Of a DNA stretch of 5,371 nt, positions 4,669 to 5,371 are shown piece after piece; the stretch's first letter is position 1, and each line of letters opens with the position of its first letter. The DNA is from Microcaldota archaeon (lineage in GTDB: Archaea; Micrarchaeota; Micrarchaeia; Anstonellales; Bilamarchaeaceae): contig JAHJBR010000173.1 of the NCBI GenBank assembly GCA_018813445.1, positions 1 to 5,371 on the forward strand, read 5' to 3'. The notes below the pieces were generated by a model that saw only the letters and a list, made by a program, of their open reading frames with translations, did no database searches and was not told where the DNA came from. The position numbers and the translations under genes were made by a program.

Positions 4669-4684
4669 TCCTACTCATCATTTC

Positions 4685-4692
4685 TATATATA
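4685..4692 (-). promoter_or_regulatory. TATA-like box between the ATPase and the membrane gene pair
   Basis: TATATATA lies immediately after the ATPase stop codon (4694-4696). Its centre is about 20 nt before the first ATG and 26 nt before the third ATG of the membrane protein. It may give the membrane protein / protease pair its own promoter in addition to read-through from the ATPase gene. It could also be chance in AT-rich sequence. Confidence 0.4.
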
Positions 4693-4693
4693 G

Positions 4694-5371
4694 CTAACCG
4701 TACATATTCTGCACTGCACCTTTGAATTTTTTCACACTGTCCACATCATCTTTTCTTATGCTTGGGATTATTGACTTTAGTGCACGCTCGAACTGTTCCT
4801 GATTCACTTTTTCTGTTTCTTCCCTTATTGCTATCATTCCGGCTTCCCTTACAAGATTTTCTAGATCTGCACCAGTAAATCCTTCTGTAAGATCTGCAAT
4901 CTCCTTCAAATCCACTCGCTCTAAAGGCATCTTCTTTGTATGTATCTTCAATATATCTAATCTTGCATTCTTATCCGGAGGCAGCACCTCTATGATCTTA
5001 TCGAATCTTCCTGCACGAAGAAGCGCAGGATCAATTATATCAGGTCTGTTTGTTGCAGCAATAACAACTACATTTTTCAATGATAGCAATCCGTCCATCT
5101 CTGTAAGAAGAGTATCAACAACTCTTTCAGTAACCATGCTGGTTTCCATTGTTCCTCCTCTCTTAGGCGCAATCGCATCCACTTCATCTATGAATATTAT
5201 TGCCGGTGCAGCTTGCCTTGCTTTTCTGAAAAGCTCCCTGAGCTGCTTTTCGCTTTCACCAACCCACTTATTCAAAACAGCTGGACCTTTTATTGCAATG
5301 AAATTCGCTTCTGTCTCTGAAGCAACCGCTTTTGCAAGTAGAGTTTTTCCTGTTCCTGGAGGACCATAAAG
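4694..5371 (-). CDS. Cdc48/VAT-type AAA+ ATPase, C-terminal D2 part (cut by window edge)
   Basis: The reading frame is open to the window end, giving 225 visible C-terminal residues (numbered here from the edge). Walker A is GPPGTGKT (3-10). The pore loop is KWVGES (35-40). Walker B is IIFIDE (58-63). Sensor 1 is ATNRPD (N108). Arginine fingers are R119 and R122 in LRAGRFD, and the sensor 2 helix is [15 protein letters not shown] (164-178). The sequence [19 protein letters not shown] is typical of the second ATPase ring of archaeal Cdc48 (VAT), not of PAN, which has a KFIGEG loop. Cdc48 pulls apart folded or membrane proteins in the cytosol. The protein ends in MYG, which fits the hydrophobic-Tyr-any (HbYX) tail that docks ATPases on the 20S proteasome. 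The N and D1 domains lie beyond the window, so a single-ring relative cannot be excluded. It is followed after 25 bp by the membrane protein and protease genes. Confidence 0.92.
   Translation of the reverse strand, partial: LYGPPGTGKTLLAKAVASETEANFIAIKGPAVLNKWVGESEKQLRELFRKARQAAPAIIFIDEVDAIAPKRGGTMETSMVTERVVDTLLTEMDGLLSLKNVVVIAATNRPDIIDPALLRAGRFDKIIEVLPPDKNARLDILKIHTKKMPLERVDLKEIADLTEGFTGADLENLVREAGMIAIREETEKVNQEQFERALKSIIPSIRKDDVDSVKKFKGAVQNMYG

Noticed and set aside
4694..5275. A short ATPase starting at the TTG at 5273-5275
   Set aside because: The frame stays open to the window edge and the upstream 32 codons encode the Walker A motif, so the true start lies beyond the window.
4992..5369. 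Plus-strand 125-codon frame opposite the AAA+ ATPase
   Set aside because: It is the mirror of highly conserved Walker and SRH motifs, which often leave an open antisense frame.

Overview
The window looks like an archaeal chromosome segment that is AT-rich and gene-dense. Four things point to Archaea. TATA-like boxes sit about 25-27 nt upstream of several start codons, as expected for leaderless mRNAs. There is a Cdc48/VAT-type AAA+ ATPase whose last residues fit a proteasome-docking HbYX motif. A HAD hydrolase belongs to a subfamily common in archaea. There is also a short site-2 protease. The lineage cannot be fixed from this sequence. A small-genome (DPANN-like) archaeon is possible because genes are packed tightly and two convergent pairs overlap by their stop codons, but this is inference.

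Left part (1-1450): a Doc/Fic-type toxin-like gene on the minus strand (41-433) is divergent from a HAD-family hydrolase (527-1342), with back-to-back TATA boxes between them. No antitoxin gene is visible next to the Doc gene. The end of the HAD gene runs into a GC-rich, palindrome-packed block (about 1299-1450). This block resembles REP or IS200/IS605-end sequences and appears to have supplied the last residues of the HAD protein.

Middle (1451-3707): a secreted lipoprotein (1498-2340) is made almost entirely of ten tandem four-cysteine repeats. Convergent to it is a small gene of unknown function (2337-2603, minus). Divergent from that is a soluble histidine-kinase-like ATPase (2751-3707) with no recognisable phospho-acceptor box or partner regulator. 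The 147-bp divergent promoter region holds a perfect 14-bp palindrome just upstream of the kinase TATA box, which is a good operator candidate.

Right part (3704-5371, all minus strand): reading right to left, this holds the C-terminal D2 part of a Cdc48-like unfoldase (cut by the window edge), a two-helix membrane protein of unknown function, and a compact M50 site-2 protease. The last two share an ATGA overlap and are almost certainly co-translated. A TATA-like box between the ATPase and the membrane pair suggests they can also be transcribed separately. Together the three suggest a membrane-protein quality-control or regulated-proteolysis locus. The items most worth following up are the W-type cysteine-repeat lipoprotein, the palindrome block, the promoter palindrome with the unusual kinase, and the ATPase / membrane protein / protease cluster.
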